Shown here: one piece after another, positions 9,070-16,861 of the stretch | How positions within the stretch are numbered: position 1 is the stretch's first letter | Layout: every line of letters begins with the position of its first letter | Assembly (NCBI RefSeq): GCF_900108565.1 | Contig: NZ_LT629971.1 | Span: 5,766,001-5,830,000, forward strand | DNA from: Mycolicibacterium rutilum | GTDB lineage: Bacteria > Actinomycetota > Actinomycetes > Mycobacteriales > Mycobacteriaceae | Direction: 5' to 3' | Length of the DNA stretch: 64,000 nt | Position numbers and translations under genes: made by a program | The notes under the pieces: generated by a model | What the model saw: the letters and a program-made list of their open reading frames with translations, nothing else | The model's database searches: none | What the model was told of the DNA's origin: nothing

Positions 9070-9114
9070 ATTTCGCAACACCCACTGAGCGACCGGTAGC
9101 GCACCGAAATCACC
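9070..9114 (-). repeat. Right terminal inverted repeat of the IS
   Basis: Reverse complement begins GGTGATTTCGGTGCGCTA, matching the left end. Mismatches to the left repeat are at repeat positions 3, 19, 21, 28, 43 and 44. Confidence 0.9.
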
Positions 9115-9119
9115 CGGCG

Positions 9120-10292
9120 TCAGTCGTCGCTGTCCGAGTCCGCCTTGTCAGCACCGGTGTCGGCAGCGGCGGTTCCGGCTCCGGTCGGCTCGACGCCCGT
9201 ATCGGTCGCTGCCGCTTCGTCGGCGACATCGTCGGCCCCGTCGGATTCGGTGACGTCCGCGCTGGTGCTGCCCGGCGAGAACGCCAACCCATTGCGCACC
9301 TTCGGCCGGACCGGCTTCTCGACGTCTTCCTCGACATCCACGTCGACATCCACGTCGGCGTCCTTGACGACGTCGATCGACTCGCTCACCGAGACCTGCT
9401 GTGCCACCGCGTTGCGTTGCGCCGTGACATCAGGTTGCGAGTCCTGCTGCGGGACATCAATACTCAGCGATGGCGCCTCCGGATCGGGCAGCGCGGTCGG
9501 GGCGACGGTGGGCAGCCCCGGCGGCGGATCGATGTCGCGCAGCACCTTGGCGATGACTGCGCTGGCTCCCATCCAGCCCTGCAGGGGTGCGGCCACCAGG
9601 CCCAGCGCGGTCGCCGGAATCACGGCCAGCCCGGTCAGCAGCGCGTTGACCGTACGATCGAAGTCCAGGGCCTTGATGCCGCGCCAGACGTCGTCGGCGG
9701 TGCCGGCGACCGACATGATGTACGTGCTGCCGGCGACCATGATGGCGTCCACGATCGGGCTGATCACGGCCGGCAGTGCGGTGGCGAGACCCAGCAACCG
9801 GTCGATCGGACGCACCAGGATCGGGAACGCTTCGCGGGCCAACCATGCCGTCATGTCGAGCGGGGCCCTCAGTGTCGCGACCAGCTGCTGCACGGCCGCA
9901 TTGACGTTGCCTGCCTGCAGATCAGCAAGGATCTCCAGAACGTCGGCCGGCAGGTTCCAGGCCGACGTGCCGAGCGACGACACATAGGTCGTGCCGAGGA
10001 AGGCGAGTTCGGTGATGCTCTGCGCTTGATTGCGCGCGATCTGCGTCAGGATCGGCGCCGGGTCGGCGAGGTACTCCTCGACGAGCGCTTGCAGACCGCC
10101 GACGGCCTGCTGGGTGATCGCCTCCCACAGCGGGAATGGATTGTCGATCGCGGTCAGCTGCACCGACGGCGCGGCGGCGGTCACCCGCTCGACGGCGTCG
10201 GGCAGGGGAACCGTCACCGGCGACAGGGCGATCACCGCGGCGCCGGCCAGCGCGATTCCGGTGGCGAACTTCGGACGTGATACTGCGTGCAT
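9120..10292 (-). CDS. Secreted Ala-rich protein with basic patch and acidic C-terminal tail
   Basis: Function unknown. The 390-residue product starts with a signal-like sequence (MHAVSRPKFATGIALAGAA, then a cleavable-looking VTAAAPS), then an Ala/Leu-rich helical region of about 230 residues containing DPAPILTQIARNQAQSI. A proline-rich stretch follows, then a tail of alternating Asp/Val and Ser/Asp ending in DKADSDSDD. A short basic patch (KPVRPKVRNGLAFSPG) precedes the last acidic segment. I recognise the general layout from a paralogous family of secreted mycobacterial proteins, but cannot verify it here. The start is fixed by AAGGAAGAA just upstream. The gene ends six to nine bases from the IS and is convergent with sdhB. 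The large glycoside hydrolase at 53445 ends with a similar tail. Confidence 0.8.
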   Translation of the reverse strand: MHAVSRPKFATGIALAGAAVIALSPVTVPLPDAVERVTAAAPSVQLTAIDNPFPLWEAITQQAVGGLQALVEEYLADPAPILTQIARNQAQSITELAFLGTTYVSSLGTSAWNLPADVLEILADLQAGNVNAAVQQLVATLRAPLDMTAWLAREAFPILVRPIDRLLGLATALPAVISPIVDAIMVAGSTYIMSVAGTADDVWRGIKALDFDRTVNALLTGLAVIPATALGLVAAPLQGWMGASAVIAKVLRDIDPPPGLPTVAPTALPDPEAPSLSIDVPQQDSQPDVTAQRNAVAQQVSVSESIDVVKDADVDVDVDVEEDVEKPVRPKVRNGLAFSPGSTSADVTESDGADDVADEAAATDTGVEPTGAGTAAADTGADKADSDSDD

Positions 10293-10861
10293 TTCTTCCT
10301 TTGGTCTTCGAATTGGTTTCTCTTGCAGCCGCCCTGCACACATCCAGCGGGCTCTCTGATGAACCTGGTGCGAACGGGCGTCGGTGGGTTTCGGCGGGAA
10401 GGTGCTTACATCGGCCTCCAAGCGGCCCGGCGGCACCGGCCCGGGCCGGCGGCGCTTCGCACGGTGCGCTCACGCGCGTCCGCAAACTCGATCGCGGCCC
10501 CTGGGGGCCACCTTCGCCCGGTCCCGCTCCCGACCTGGGCGAGGCGGTATGGCATCACCGGGCGGCCGATTCGACAGGGCGCCTGTTGTGCTCGATCCGC
10601 ATGGCAGATGGTCGACTGAAGTGGCTTGGGCAGCCTTTCGCGCCGTGCCGCAACCGAATCAGTGGCGAATCGCCGTACAGCCGCGCAGCGGACGCCACCG
10701 CCCCTCCCCCCTGTCAAGTATCTAACGATAACGTTAATAATGTGCTTGCGATCGCAAATACACAAATCGTGGCGCGCCGCCCGGCAAACATCTCTTCGCC
10801 CCGCAAGCGTCCCCAGACCCGGCAGCTGTCACACTTCGGCCGGCCGTCTCGTCTATCGGAT
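10293..10861. promoter_or_regulatory. 569-bp gene-free region with two palindromic sites
   Basis: No coding frame here is convincing. Near its right end, an AT-rich stretch (about 10715-10770) contains TAACGATAACGTTA at 10723-10736 (5-bp arms) and a perfect 12-bp palindrome TTGCGATCGCAA at 10746-10757. Both lie 105-140 bp upstream of the AhpD-like gene and are possible operators. The left end must contain the promoter of the secreted-protein gene transcribed leftwards. The middle is GC-rich, with nothing I can name. Confidence 0.55.
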
Positions 10862-11461
10862 ATGACCGAAAACGCACAGAAGCCCCGCATCGAACCGCTC
10901 CCCCCGCAGCGCGCCTCACTGCTGACGAAGGTCTTCTACCGGGTGGCCAAGCGCCGGTTCGGTGAGGTGCCCGAACCCTTCGCCGTCGCCGCCCACCACC
11001 CCCGGCTGATGATGGCCAACGTCGTGCACGAAGGCATGCTGCAGTCGGCGTCGAAGAAGCTGCCCAAGAACGTCCTCGAAATCGCGGTGTTCTGGACGGC
11101 CCGCACCGTCGGCTGCTCATGGTGCGTGGATTTCGGTTCGATGTTGCAGCGCCTCGACGGCCTCGACGTCGACCGGCTCAAGCACATCGACGATTACGCG
11201 ACCCCGCCGTTGTTCTCCGACGACGAGCGCGCCGCCATCGCCTACGCCGACGCGGTGACCTCCGACCCGCACACCATCACCGACGAGCAGGTCGACGACC
11301 TCAAACGCCGCTTCGGCGACGACGGCGTCATCGAGCTGACCTACCAGATCGGCGTCGAGAACATGCGCGCGCGGATGTACTCGGCGCTCGGGATCACCGA
11401 GCAGGGTTTCAATTCCGGTGACGCGTGCCGGGTTCCGTGGGCTACTGCCGAGCCGAACTGA
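10862..11461 (+). CDS. Carboxymuconolactone decarboxylase / AhpD-like protein
   Basis: A 199-residue protein of the AhpD-like fold. The redox CxxC motif is in RTVGCSWCVD (Cys85 and Cys88), followed by a C-terminal helical repeat with YADAVTSDPHTITDEQVDDL. Family members are alkylhydroperoxidases or carboxymuconolactone decarboxylases; the CxxC pair favours a thiol-dependent peroxidase or reductase role, but the substrate cannot be told. It starts at ATG 10862 after a long regulatory-looking gap with palindromes. Its last 20 bases overlap the convergent small membrane protein gene. Confidence 0.85.
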   Translation: MTENAQKPRIEPLPPQRASLLTKVFYRVAKRRFGEVPEPFAVAAHHPRLMMANVVHEGMLQSASKKLPKNVLEIAVFWTARTVGCSWCVDFGSMLQRLDGLDVDRLKHIDDYATPPLFSDDERAAIAYADAVTSDPHTITDEQVDDLKRRFGDDGVIELTYQIGVENMRARMYSALGITEQGFNSGDACRVPWATAEPN

Positions 11462-11933
11462 CGCCGGCTGCGCCACCGTCAGCGCAGGCATCGGGCGGGC
11501 CCGTGGGTTTCATGCCGCGGGCCCGCCTCTTGAGCCGCACGCTGCGCAGGATCTGCAGGCTCATGTTCACCGAAGTGATCATCGGGAACACGCCGAGGAA
11601 CGTGCGTTCGGACGGCGTTCGCCCGTGCAGCTCCTCGAGGCTGCCGAACACGTAGAAGCAGCCCAGGAAGAACAGCGTGGCCGGAATCGCAAGTGCCAGG
11701 GGATTGCCGCGGTCGTTGAGAACCTGACGGGCGAGATGGAGCTCGTCGGTGGTCATCGGCGCGCGCTTGCCCACCCTGCGCACCGCGGCGGTCGCGGCAC
11801 CGACCCGCAGCGTCGCGGTGACGTGCGCGCGCCGCCTGACCCGACTGGTGAAGATGAACGCTCCGGCGGCGGCCACCCAGATCAGGGAGAACGAGACGAT
11901 CGCGAGGATGCCGTACAGCGTGAACGGGGTCAT
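11442..11933 (-). CDS. Small membrane protein downstream of mmpL (unknown function)
   Basis: A 163-residue protein I do not recognise. It has one transmembrane segment at the N-terminus (TPFTLYGILAIVSFSLIWVAA) and another near residues 80-97 (PLALAIPATLFFLGCFYVFG), with a basic cytoplasmic-looking stretch between them and a basic C-terminal region. It begins 16 bases after the mmpL stop and is probably the third gene of an mmpS-mmpL operon, which suggests a role with the exporter; this is inference from position only. The gene ends with TAG and overlaps the convergent AhpD-like gene by 20 bases. Confidence 0.75.
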   Translation of the reverse strand: MTPFTLYGILAIVSFSLIWVAAAGAFIFTSRVRRRAHVTATLRVGAATAAVRRVGKRAPMTTDELHLARQVLNDRGNPLALAIPATLFFLGCFYVFGSLEELHGRTPSERTFLGVFPMITSVNMSLQILRSVRLKRRARGMKPTGPPDACADGGAAGVSSARQ

Positions 11934-11949
11934 GTGATCTCCTGCCGTG

Positions 11950-14763
11950 TCATGCCCTCCGACGCGGGCGTTGCGGGATGAAAGTGGGCCACCAGAACCA
12001 GGAGCCGAGCAGGCGCAGCAGGCAGGGCACCACCAGCGAACGGACGATCATGGTGTCGAGGAGCAGGCCGATACACACGGTCGTGCCCAACTGGCCGATC
12101 GTGCGCAGATCGCTCACGAGCATCGACAGCATGGTGAATGCGAACACCAGGCCGGCCGAGGTCACCACGGCGCCCGTACTTCCCAACGCGCGGATCAGGC
12201 CGGTGTTGAGTCCGGCTCCGGTCTCCTCCTTCACGCGGGAGATCAACAGCAGGTTGTAGTCAGACCCGACGGCGACGAGGATGATGAAGCTCAGCGGCAG
12301 TATCAACCAGTGCAACGGCAGCCCGATCAGGTGCTGCCACACCAACACTGACAGCCCGAACGCGCCGGCGAAGGAGAACGCGACGGTACCGGGAATGACC
12401 AAGGCGGCCACCAGGCTTCGGGTCAAATACAACATGATCAGGAAGATCAACACGAGCGCCGCGATCGCCACGATGAGCAGATCCGATGCGGCATAGGTCT
12501 TGATGTCCAGGTTGTTCGACGCCGCACCGCCGATGTAGATCCTGGCGCCGGCCAGCGATGTCTCCTTGAGCGCCTTCTTGATCGCGTCGGGGAACTGCTC
12601 GACGTGCTCGATGCCTTCCGGAGCCATGGCGTTGCCCTCGTGGGTGATGATGAAGCGGGCGGCCTTGCCGTCCGGTGACATCAGCAGCTTCATTCCCGTC
12701 TTGACGTCGTCGTTGTCGAACGCCTCGTGCGGGATGTAGAAGAAGTCGTCGCTGCGCGCCGCATCGAAGTCGTTGCCGACATTGATCTGGTCGTAGTAGG
12801 TCTGATCGGTCTGGGTGGATTGCAGATGCGCGGGGCCGTAGTTGTTGGTGATGACGCCCAGCAGGGCCTGGCTGTCGGCGATCATCCGCTCCAACTGCGA
12901 GATCATCTGTGGCAGCAGGCGATCGATGGCTTCGAACGAGACGACGGCATTGCCGATCTGCTCATCGAGTCTGTCGATGCCGTCGAGTGAGTCGAACAAC
13001 GAACGCATGGCGAAGCACACAGGAATGTTGAAACAGTGCGGCTCCCAGTAGAAGTAGTTCTTGAGCGGACGAAGGAAATCATCGAGGTTGGAGATCCCCT
13101 CGTTCACGTCGTCCGTCACCTGCTTGAGGTTCTCGAACGTCACAGTGGTCGAGTGCAGTTCGGCCGACATCTGCTGGGTGATCGTGATCACCTGCTGCAG
13201 CACCTCGACCGACCGTGCCTGGATCTCGGCTTGCTTGTCGGTGTTCTCGTTCTGCTGTTCGTTGAACGGCAGCTGCTGGCCACTTACGCTGCCCTGCGTG
13301 GTGAACAGGTAGGGAATGGTCGCGTGCTCCAGGGGCCGGCCCAGCGGTCTGGTGATGCTCTGCACCATGGCGACGCCGGGCAACTCGATCAGGGCCTTGG
13401 CAACGCGGTCCAGGGAGATGAAGTCCGCCGAGTTGCGCATGTCGTGGTCGGATTCGATCATCAGCATCTCGGAGAACAGCTTGCTCTGGTTGAAATGCCG
13501 GTCGGCGGCCTGGAAACCGAGATTGGCAGACGCATCGTCGGGTTGGTACGCGCGGTCGTCGTAGTTGACCCGGTACGTCGGGACGAACACCGCACCCACC
13601 ATGACGATCGCCGTGCTCGCGACGAGGACGGGTTTCGGCCAGCGCACCACGCTCGTGGCGATGCGCCGGTACAGCCGTCCACTATTCGGGCGGGTCGGAT
13701 CGAACAGTGCCAGCAGGCTGCCGAGGGTGAGCAGGGCGGGGGCAAGTGTCAACGCCGCCGCGATGGTGAACAGCATGCTGATGGCCACGGCCGGGCCCAT
13801 GGTGTGGAAGTAGTCGAGACGCGCAAAGCTCAGGCACAAGCAGGCGCCCGCGATGGTGAGCCCCGATCCGATGATGATCGGGGCCACGCTTCGGTAGGCG
13901 GTGAAGTACGCGTCCTCGCGGGATTCGCCGGCCTGGCGCGCCTCGTGGTAACGGCCGAGCAGGAAGATGCCGTAATCCGTTCCGGCGCCTAATGTCAGCG
14001 CGACCACCACGTTCACCGCGAAGGACGACAGCGGGATGAAGCCGAAGTGCCCGAGGGTCGCGATGACGCCCTTGGCGACGAGCATCTCGATGAGCACCGC
14101 CGGTAGTGGAACCAACAGGCACGATACCGACCGGTAGACCAGCAGCAACATCACGACGATGAGGATGATCGTGAAGATCGTGATGTTGTTGAGGCTGGAG
14201 TTCGCGACCGAGAGGGTGTCCGAGGTCAGTGGCGCTGCCCCGCTGACGTGGACGCTCAGGCCGGGAGGCGGCGCGGTGGCGGCGACAATGTCGCGGACTG
14301 CGTCGACGGACTCGTTGGCCTCGAGCTGACCGATGTTGCCCGCGAGACGCAGGAGCACGAATGAGGCTTTGCCGTCGACACTTTGGGCTCCGGCGGCGGT
14401 GATGGGCTCGCCCCACAGGTTCATCACGTACTGCACGTGCTCGGTGTCGGCCTGCAGGCGGCGGATCAGATCGTCGTAATACCTGTGGTCGCCCTCGTCG
14501 AGTGGACGGTCGGCCTCGAGGACCAGCATGGTCAGGTTGGTCGAATCGGACTCCTGAAACTTCTCCCCGATATGCAGCAGTGCGACCTGCGATGGGGCGT
14601 ACGTCGGGATCATCGGGCCGGCGAGTTCGTCGGCGACGCGCTCCACCTGCGGGATGAAGGTGTTGGTAATGACCGCGAGCAGGGCCCAGAACACCACGAT
14701 CGGCACCGCCAACACGCGTACGGCACGCGCGGCGAACGGCCTGCCTGCGCGGTGCGAGCTCAT
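11950..14763 (-). CDS. MmpL-family RND transporter
   Basis: A 937-residue RND transporter of the mycobacterial MmpL group, which exports lipids, siderophores or drugs across the inner membrane. It shows TM1 near residues 15-38, a large periplasmic domain, TM2-6 with the proton-relay-type segment GAGTDYGIFLLGRYHE, a second periplasmic domain, and a C-terminal block with the paired motif GSDYNLLLISRVKEE. The second periplasmic domain contains a long helical insertion (about residues 480-600, many Q/E/L), as in the MmpL4/MmpL5 subgroup. Two cysteines flank a short loop (HCFNIPVCFAM). The ATG at 14763 overlaps the mmpS stop (ATGA). With a MarR gene next door, the layout resembles the Rv0678-mmpS5-mmpL5 efflux locus, but orthology is not shown. 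Confidence 0.93.
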   Translation of the reverse strand: MSSHRAGRPFAARAVRVLAVPIVVFWALLAVITNTFIPQVERVADELAGPMIPTYAPSQVALLHIGEKFQESDSTNLTMLVLEADRPLDEGDHRYYDDLIRRLQADTEHVQYVMNLWGEPITAAGAQSVDGKASFVLLRLAGNIGQLEANESVDAVRDIVAATAPPPGLSVHVSGAAPLTSDTLSVANSSLNNITIFTIILIVVMLLLVYRSVSCLLVPLPAVLIEMLVAKGVIATLGHFGFIPLSSFAVNVVVALTLGAGTDYGIFLLGRYHEARQAGESREDAYFTAYRSVAPIIIGSGLTIAGACLCLSFARLDYFHTMGPAVAISMLFTIAAALTLAPALLTLGSLLALFDPTRPNSGRLYRRIATSVVRWPKPVLVASTAIVMVGAVFVPTYRVNYDDRAYQPDDASANLGFQAADRHFNQSKLFSEMLMIESDHDMRNSADFISLDRVAKALIELPGVAMVQSITRPLGRPLEHATIPYLFTTQGSVSGQQLPFNEQQNENTDKQAEIQARSVEVLQQVITITQQMSAELHSTTVTFENLKQVTDDVNEGISNLDDFLRPLKNYFYWEPHCFNIPVCFAMRSLFDSLDGIDRLDEQIGNAVVSFEAIDRLLPQMISQLERMIADSQALLGVITNNYGPAHLQSTQTDQTYYDQINVGNDFDAARSDDFFYIPHEAFDNDDVKTGMKLLMSPDGKAARFIITHEGNAMAPEGIEHVEQFPDAIKKALKETSLAGARIYIGGAASNNLDIKTYAASDLLIVAIAALVLIFLIMLYLTRSLVAALVIPGTVAFSFAGAFGLSVLVWQHLIGLPLHWLILPLSFIILVAVGSDYNLLLISRVKEETGAGLNTGLIRALGSTGAVVTSAGLVFAFTMLSMLVSDLRTIGQLGTTVCIGLLLDTMIVRSLVVPCLLRLLGSWFWWPTFIPQRPRRRA

Positions 14764-15254
14764 GCGGACTTGACTCGGCACGTGACGTCGGCGTTGGCGT
14801 GTGTCGACGAACGCTCATCGCGGACAACGTCGTTCACGAGGATCCGGCAGCCGACCTCGCCGCCCTCGACCTGGGCGGAGATGCTGCCGGACACCACGGT
14901 CAGTGTCGTGGTCTCGGTATGTGACCAGGGAAGTTCACTGATGTCGACACGATGCGGGTTGCCGTCGAGGTCGATGTAGGTCAGCATGCCGCCGTCGCCG
15001 GGCGACCCGAACAACTCGTACGTCATGGTTTTCGGCGTGAACTGTTCCGGCGCCTGTGCGGGCAGCACCGACGGCACCGGTCCGGGTGCCGACATCTCGT
15101 GCACCTTCCACACCGCCACGGACCCGACGGCCAGTGCGAAGACGGTGACGGCAGGCAGCCAGCCCCTCTGCAGGGCCCTGGGCACGACGGTGTGGCGCGT
15201 CGTCGTGCGCCGACGCATCGTTCTCGCGGGTGGTTCCTCGGCCACGGGAGTCAT
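14760..15254 (-). CDS. MmpS-family accessory membrane protein
   Basis: A 164-residue partner of the adjacent MmpL. A basic N-terminal segment (RRRTTTRHTVVPRALQRG) leads into one transmembrane helix (WLPAVTVFALAVGSVAVWKV). A periplasmic beta-rich domain follows, with family features MTYELFGSPGDGGMLTYIDLDG and two cysteines (CRILVN, TCRVK). MmpS proteins support MmpL transport in the periplasm. I take ATG 15254 (MTPVAEEPPARTM) as start; upstream frame is unlikely. The start lies four bases from one copy of an operator-like motif shared with marR. It overlaps mmpL by four bases. Confidence 0.9.
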   Translation of the reverse strand: MTPVAEEPPARTMRRRTTTRHTVVPRALQRGWLPAVTVFALAVGSVAVWKVHEMSAPGPVPSVLPAQAPEQFTPKTMTYELFGSPGDGGMLTYIDLDGNPHRVDISELPWSHTETTTLTVVSGSISAQVEGGEVGCRILVNDVVRDERSSTHANADVTCRVKSA

Positions 15255-15258
15255 ATGT

Positions 15259-15274
15259 ATATCACCTATGTGAT
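15259..15274 (+). promoter_or_regulatory. Putative MarR operator, mmpS side
   Basis: ATATCACCTATGTGAT contains the inverted repeat ATCAC/GTGAT. It lies just upstream of the mmpS start. The pattern ATATCACCTAnnnGAT recurs in opposite orientation at 15412-15427 beside the regulator gene. Confidence 0.6.
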
Positions 15275-15411
15275 TCGACGCTGCACGGATCGATTGCCTC
15301 GCAGTGTCTGAACTTCCACCCGCCGCCGTAATATTCCCGACTGCACCGTCATCTTGAGATTGACATGCGTCAACTGCCGCTGGAGCGATCGCTTCACACC
15401 TCGTTGGATAC

Positions 15412-15427
15412 ATCCTGTAGGTGATAT
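15412..15427 (-). promoter_or_regulatory. Putative MarR operator, marR side
   Basis: The minus strand reads ATATCACCTACAGGAT, matching the mmpS-side motif at 13 of 16 positions including an unbroken ATATCACCTA. It ends nine bases before the marR start, as expected for autoregulation. Confidence 0.6.
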
Positions 15428-15436
15428 GAATGGCCT

Positions 15437-15925
15437 GTGAGCGTCGTGGTCGATCCCCGCGGAATGGAAGCCATCTCAGAGATGGTCGTGACGAGCGCTG
15501 ACCTGCTGTGGCGCCACCTCGTCGACCGTGCCTCCTTGAGTGCCAGCGCGACGCTCGTGCTCAACCGGCTCGATCGTCAGGGCCCGATGCGGCTGACGGC
15601 CCTGGCCGAAGCCGAGGGTGCGAGCCAATCGGGCATGACGCAGCTGGTTCAGCGGTTGGAGCAGCAGGGCTTGCTCGAGCGCTGCAGCGATCCGGAGGAC
15701 GGTCGCGCCCGCCTGGTGACGATCAGTGAGGCAGGACGCAAACAATGGGACATCCGCAAGGGAATCCGCCGGCAACGCATCGCCGAACTCATCGCGCAGC
15801 TGCCGCCCGACGATCAGGTGGCGCTGGCGCTGGCGGCTCAGGTCGGGGCACGGGTGCTCAGCCAGATCCGCGATGTCGCCGACGGCCCTACCGCTGCGCC
15901 AGGGTCCGCAGCGGCGAACCGGTGA
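15437..15925 (+). CDS. MarR-family transcriptional regulator
   Basis: A 162-residue winged-helix regulator. The DNA-binding region runs from about residue 45 to 105, with a recognition-helix segment EGASQSGMTQLVQRLEQQGLLER and the wing DPEDGRARLVTISEAGRK typical of MarR proteins. Flanking helices form the dimer interface. It starts at GTG 15437 with little untranslated leader. It diverges from mmpS-mmpL across 182 bp that contain two copies of an ATATCACCTA motif, so it probably represses the transporter and itself. The 3' end overlaps the convergent sigJ gene by 38 bases. Confidence 0.93.
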   Translation: MSVVVDPRGMEAISEMVVTSADLLWRHLVDRASLSASATLVLNRLDRQGPMRLTALAEAEGASQSGMTQLVQRLEQQGLLERCSDPEDGRARLVTISEAGRKQWDIRKGIRRQRIAELIAQLPPDDQVALALAAQVGARVLSQIRDVADGPTAAPGSAAANR

Positions 15926-16802
15926 ACTTGTCGGGGTTGGCGATGTCCCAGATTGCGCAGACCCTGTTGTCGCGCACCGTCATCGCGGTGACCCGCGGCA
16001 TCACCGCCGGGCGGCCCTCGTTCGGTGTGGAGCCGAACGTGTATAGACCGAGCTGACCGTTGACCATCGCCGGCTGGTTCTGGTCCAGCCAGCCGGGTCC
16101 GTAGCGGCGGGCCAGGCCGAACAGAAAGCGCGCCACCTTCTCCGGGCCGACGATGACACGCGGCGCGGTCGGCGCCCGGCGGTTCGAGTCGCCCGTGAAG
16201 GTGGCCTCGGGATGCAGAAGGCGCACAACGGCTTCCATGTCACCGGCGGCCAGCGCCATCATCAGCGCGCCGGCGACTTCGTTGTGGACGTCGTCGGGTA
16301 CGGGCGGCGGTGCCGTCGACACCGCCCGCCGTGCCCGCGTCGCCAGTTGCCGCGCCGAGGCCGCGCTGACCCCGAGCACGTCGGCGATCTCACCGAACGG
16401 CACCGAGAACCCGTCGTGCAGCACGAACGCCACCCGCTGATCGGGCGTGAGCTTCTCGAGCACGACCATCGCCGCGAACCGCGCGTCCTCACCGGCCACC
16501 ACCGCGGCCAGCGGATCGTCGGCGTCCACCGCGGTGACCACCGGCTCCGGAAGCCATTCGCCCACATAGGTTTCCCGCCGATGCGCCGCCGACCGCAGCC
16601 GGTCCAGGCCGAGCCGGCTCACCACTGTCGTCAGCCACGCGCGCAGGTCCGCGATGGAGTCCTGATCGGCGGTGCTCCACCGCAGCCAGGCGTCCTGCAC
16701 GATGTCCTCGGCGTCGGCCACCGTTCCGGTCAGCCGATAGGCCACGGACATCAGATGCGGGCGCAGGTCCTCGAACTCGTCGACACGCGCGCTGGCGGTC
16801 AT
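15888..16802 (-). CDS. sigJ: ECF sigma factor, SigJ / ECF41 type
   Basis: A 304-residue extracytoplasmic-function sigma factor. Sigma region 2 is at about residues 10-75 (SVAYRLTGTVADAEDIVQDAWLRW) and region 4 at about 115-165 (FGEIADVLGVSAASARQLATRARR). The C-terminal 130 residues form a SnoaL-like domain ending with NPDKF (residues 289-293), the NPDKL-type motif of the ECF41 group, in which the extension controls sigma activity in place of a classical anti-sigma factor. Position near dacB1 and the aminotransferase agrees with Rv3328c (SigJ), linked to hydrogen peroxide tolerance in M. tuberculosis. It is convergent with and overlaps marR by 38 bases. Confidence 0.9.
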   Translation of the reverse strand: MTASARVDEFEDLRPHLMSVAYRLTGTVADAEDIVQDAWLRWSTADQDSIADLRAWLTTVVSRLGLDRLRSAAHRRETYVGEWLPEPVVTAVDADDPLAAVVAGEDARFAAMVVLEKLTPDQRVAFVLHDGFSVPFGEIADVLGVSAASARQLATRARRAVSTAPPPVPDDVHNEVAGALMMALAAGDMEAVVRLLHPEATFTGDSNRRAPTAPRVIVGPEKVARFLFGLARRYGPGWLDQNQPAMVNGQLGLYTFGSTPNEGRPAVMPRVTAMTVRDNRVCAIWDIANPDKFTGSPLRTLAQR

Positions 16803-16861
16803 ACGACGAAGTGTAGTGCGCTGCCTCGTCTGTGCCGGCGCCCGCGTCGCCACCGGCGCCC

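Larger units (their letters stand above)
7336..9114. mobile_element. IS1182-family insertion sequence with long terminal inverted repeats
   Basis: About 1.78 kb bounded by 45-bp inverted repeats (39 of 45 positions match) and carrying one transposase gene on the minus strand. It fits tightly between the convergent sdhB and a secreted-protein gene. The 4-mer CGGC is found at 7335-7338 and 9115-9118 and could be a target duplication, but the element ends are then uneven by 3 nt, so this is uncertain. The transposase frame is intact, so the element may be active or recent. Confidence 0.88.

Noticed and set aside
10436..10449. GC-only palindrome CCGGCCCGGGCCGG
   Set aside because: Likely by chance in high-GC DNA; no nearby promoter and no partner site.
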